Assembly (NCBI GenBank): GCA_016215715.1
Contig: JACRIG010000017.1
Location: forward strand, 1 to 22,049
From: Candidatus Peregrinibacteria bacterium
GTDB lineage: Bacteria; Patescibacteriota; Gracilibacteria; Peribacterales; Peribacteraceae
Reading direction: 5' to 3'
Length of the DNA: 22,049 nucleotides
In this document: piece after piece, positions 21,643 through 22,049 of the stretch
Layout of the letters: every line of letters begins with the position of its first letter
Position numbering within the stretch: position 1 is the stretch's first letter
Notes under the pieces: model-generated
Databases searched by the model: none
What the model was told of the DNA's origin: nothing
What the model saw: the letters and a program-made list of their open reading frames with translations, nothing else
Translations under genes and position numbers: made by a program

Positions 21643-22049
21643 ATGATCACCAACATCCTCCAGTCGTTCCAGCTGAATGAAAAAGAGAAGCAGATTTTTC
21701 TGAAAGTTCTCGAGCTTGGTTCCCAGCCGGCGTCGCAGGTCGCGAAGGTCTGTGAACTGCCGCGCAACACTGTCCGCAGTATTCTCGACGGACTTGTGAA
21801 GAAAAATCTGATGGTGAAGAGTAACCGTGCGAACACGCAGTACTACACGACGGAAAGTTCGAAGAACCTCATTGCGTCACTCAAACATCGTAAACTGAAA
21901 CTGGAACAGGAATTGGAAGAACAGATCCACATGCTGCAGGAATACGGCGATGAACTCGAGAGTCACACACGCTCGAAAAGCCGGCCGAAGATCACCTTCT
22001 ACGAAGGCTGGGCCGGTCTGGAGCGTGTGTATGAAGATACGCTCACGGC
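21643..22049 (+). CDS. TrmB-family helix-turn-helix transcriptional regulator (3' end outside window)
   Basis: 135 codons are visible, starting MITNILQSFQLNEKEKQIFL. A winged HTH spans ~1-75: VLELGSQPASQVAKVCELPR, NTVRSILDGLVKKNLMVKSN. A coiled-coil linker ~85-110 (LKHRKLKLEQELEEQIHMLQ) follows, then RPKITFYEGWAGLERVYEDT, the start of the TrmB-type effector region. TrmB-like proteins of this short-linker type are common in archaea and CPR bacteria; their ligands are mostly unknown. The promoter carries an inverted repeat and faces the divergently transcribed 206-aa gene. The gene runs off the window. Confidence 0.85.
   Translation, partial: MITNILQSFQLNEKEKQIFLKVLELGSQPASQVAKVCELPRNTVRSILDGLVKKNLMVKSNRANTQYYTTESSKNLIASLKHRKLKLEQELEEQIHMLQEYGDELESHTRSKSRPKITFYEGWAGLERVYEDTLT

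Overview
This 22 kb window reads as ordinary, densely packed bacterial chromosome. UGA is used as a true stop (DUF3800, uppP and the divergent-PAP2 gene all end in TGA), so this is translation code 11. The taxonomic call is an inference: small genes, many unrecognised membrane or lipoproteins, a TrmB-type regulator, an alpha-L-glutamate-ligase-like ATP-grasp tied to a DUF1704 domain, and few Shine-Dalgarno sequences fit a Candidate Phyla Radiation bacterium of the Peregrinibacteria/Peribacteria type. No rRNA, tRNA, CRISPR array or transposase was found.

Left part (1-4.1 kb, minus strand): a possible peptide-modification locus. A ribosome-hibernation factor (HPF/S30AE) overlaps by ATGA a membrane protein with an extracytoplasmic PKD-like domain and a C-terminal 7TM domain. 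After a 140-bp composite repeat comes a multidomain enzyme cut by the window edge: ATP-grasp ligase, a degenerate RimB-like retropepsin, then the start of a DUF1704 (MATCAP-type) carboxypeptidase. This is the best candidate for an undescribed system. A lone DUF3800 protein follows on the plus strand.

4.8-9.5 kb: a tight three-gene plus-strand cluster of large unrecognised proteins. The last carries a glycine-rich hydrophobic segment and a pretoxin-TG-like stretch.

9.5-15.8 kb: housekeeping and accessory genes: divergent-PAP2 protein, an internally duplicated 4-TM protein, prolyl-tRNA synthetase with INS editing domain, a Sel1-repeat lipoprotein, a free-standing prolyl-tRNA editing enzyme, an RlmI-like rRNA methyltransferase, mscL and a GIY-YIG protein.

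15.8-22 kb: a 4-TM protein overlapping a Cys-rich lipoprotein, DoxX, uppP, a Fur/Zur-ZIP metal operon with a palindromic operator in its promoter, a DUF4389 protein, an unknown 206-aa protein and, divergently, the start of a TrmB-family regulator.

Two window-wide patterns stand out. First, many genes have a TATACT-like -10 element ending exactly 6 nt (sometimes 7-9) before the start codon, which predicts leaderless mRNAs and resolves several start sites. Second, the intergenic DNA carries two kinds of repeat: a dispersed composite element built of two palindromic modules (four full or partial copies), and hairpins built from short degenerate words that differ at each site.
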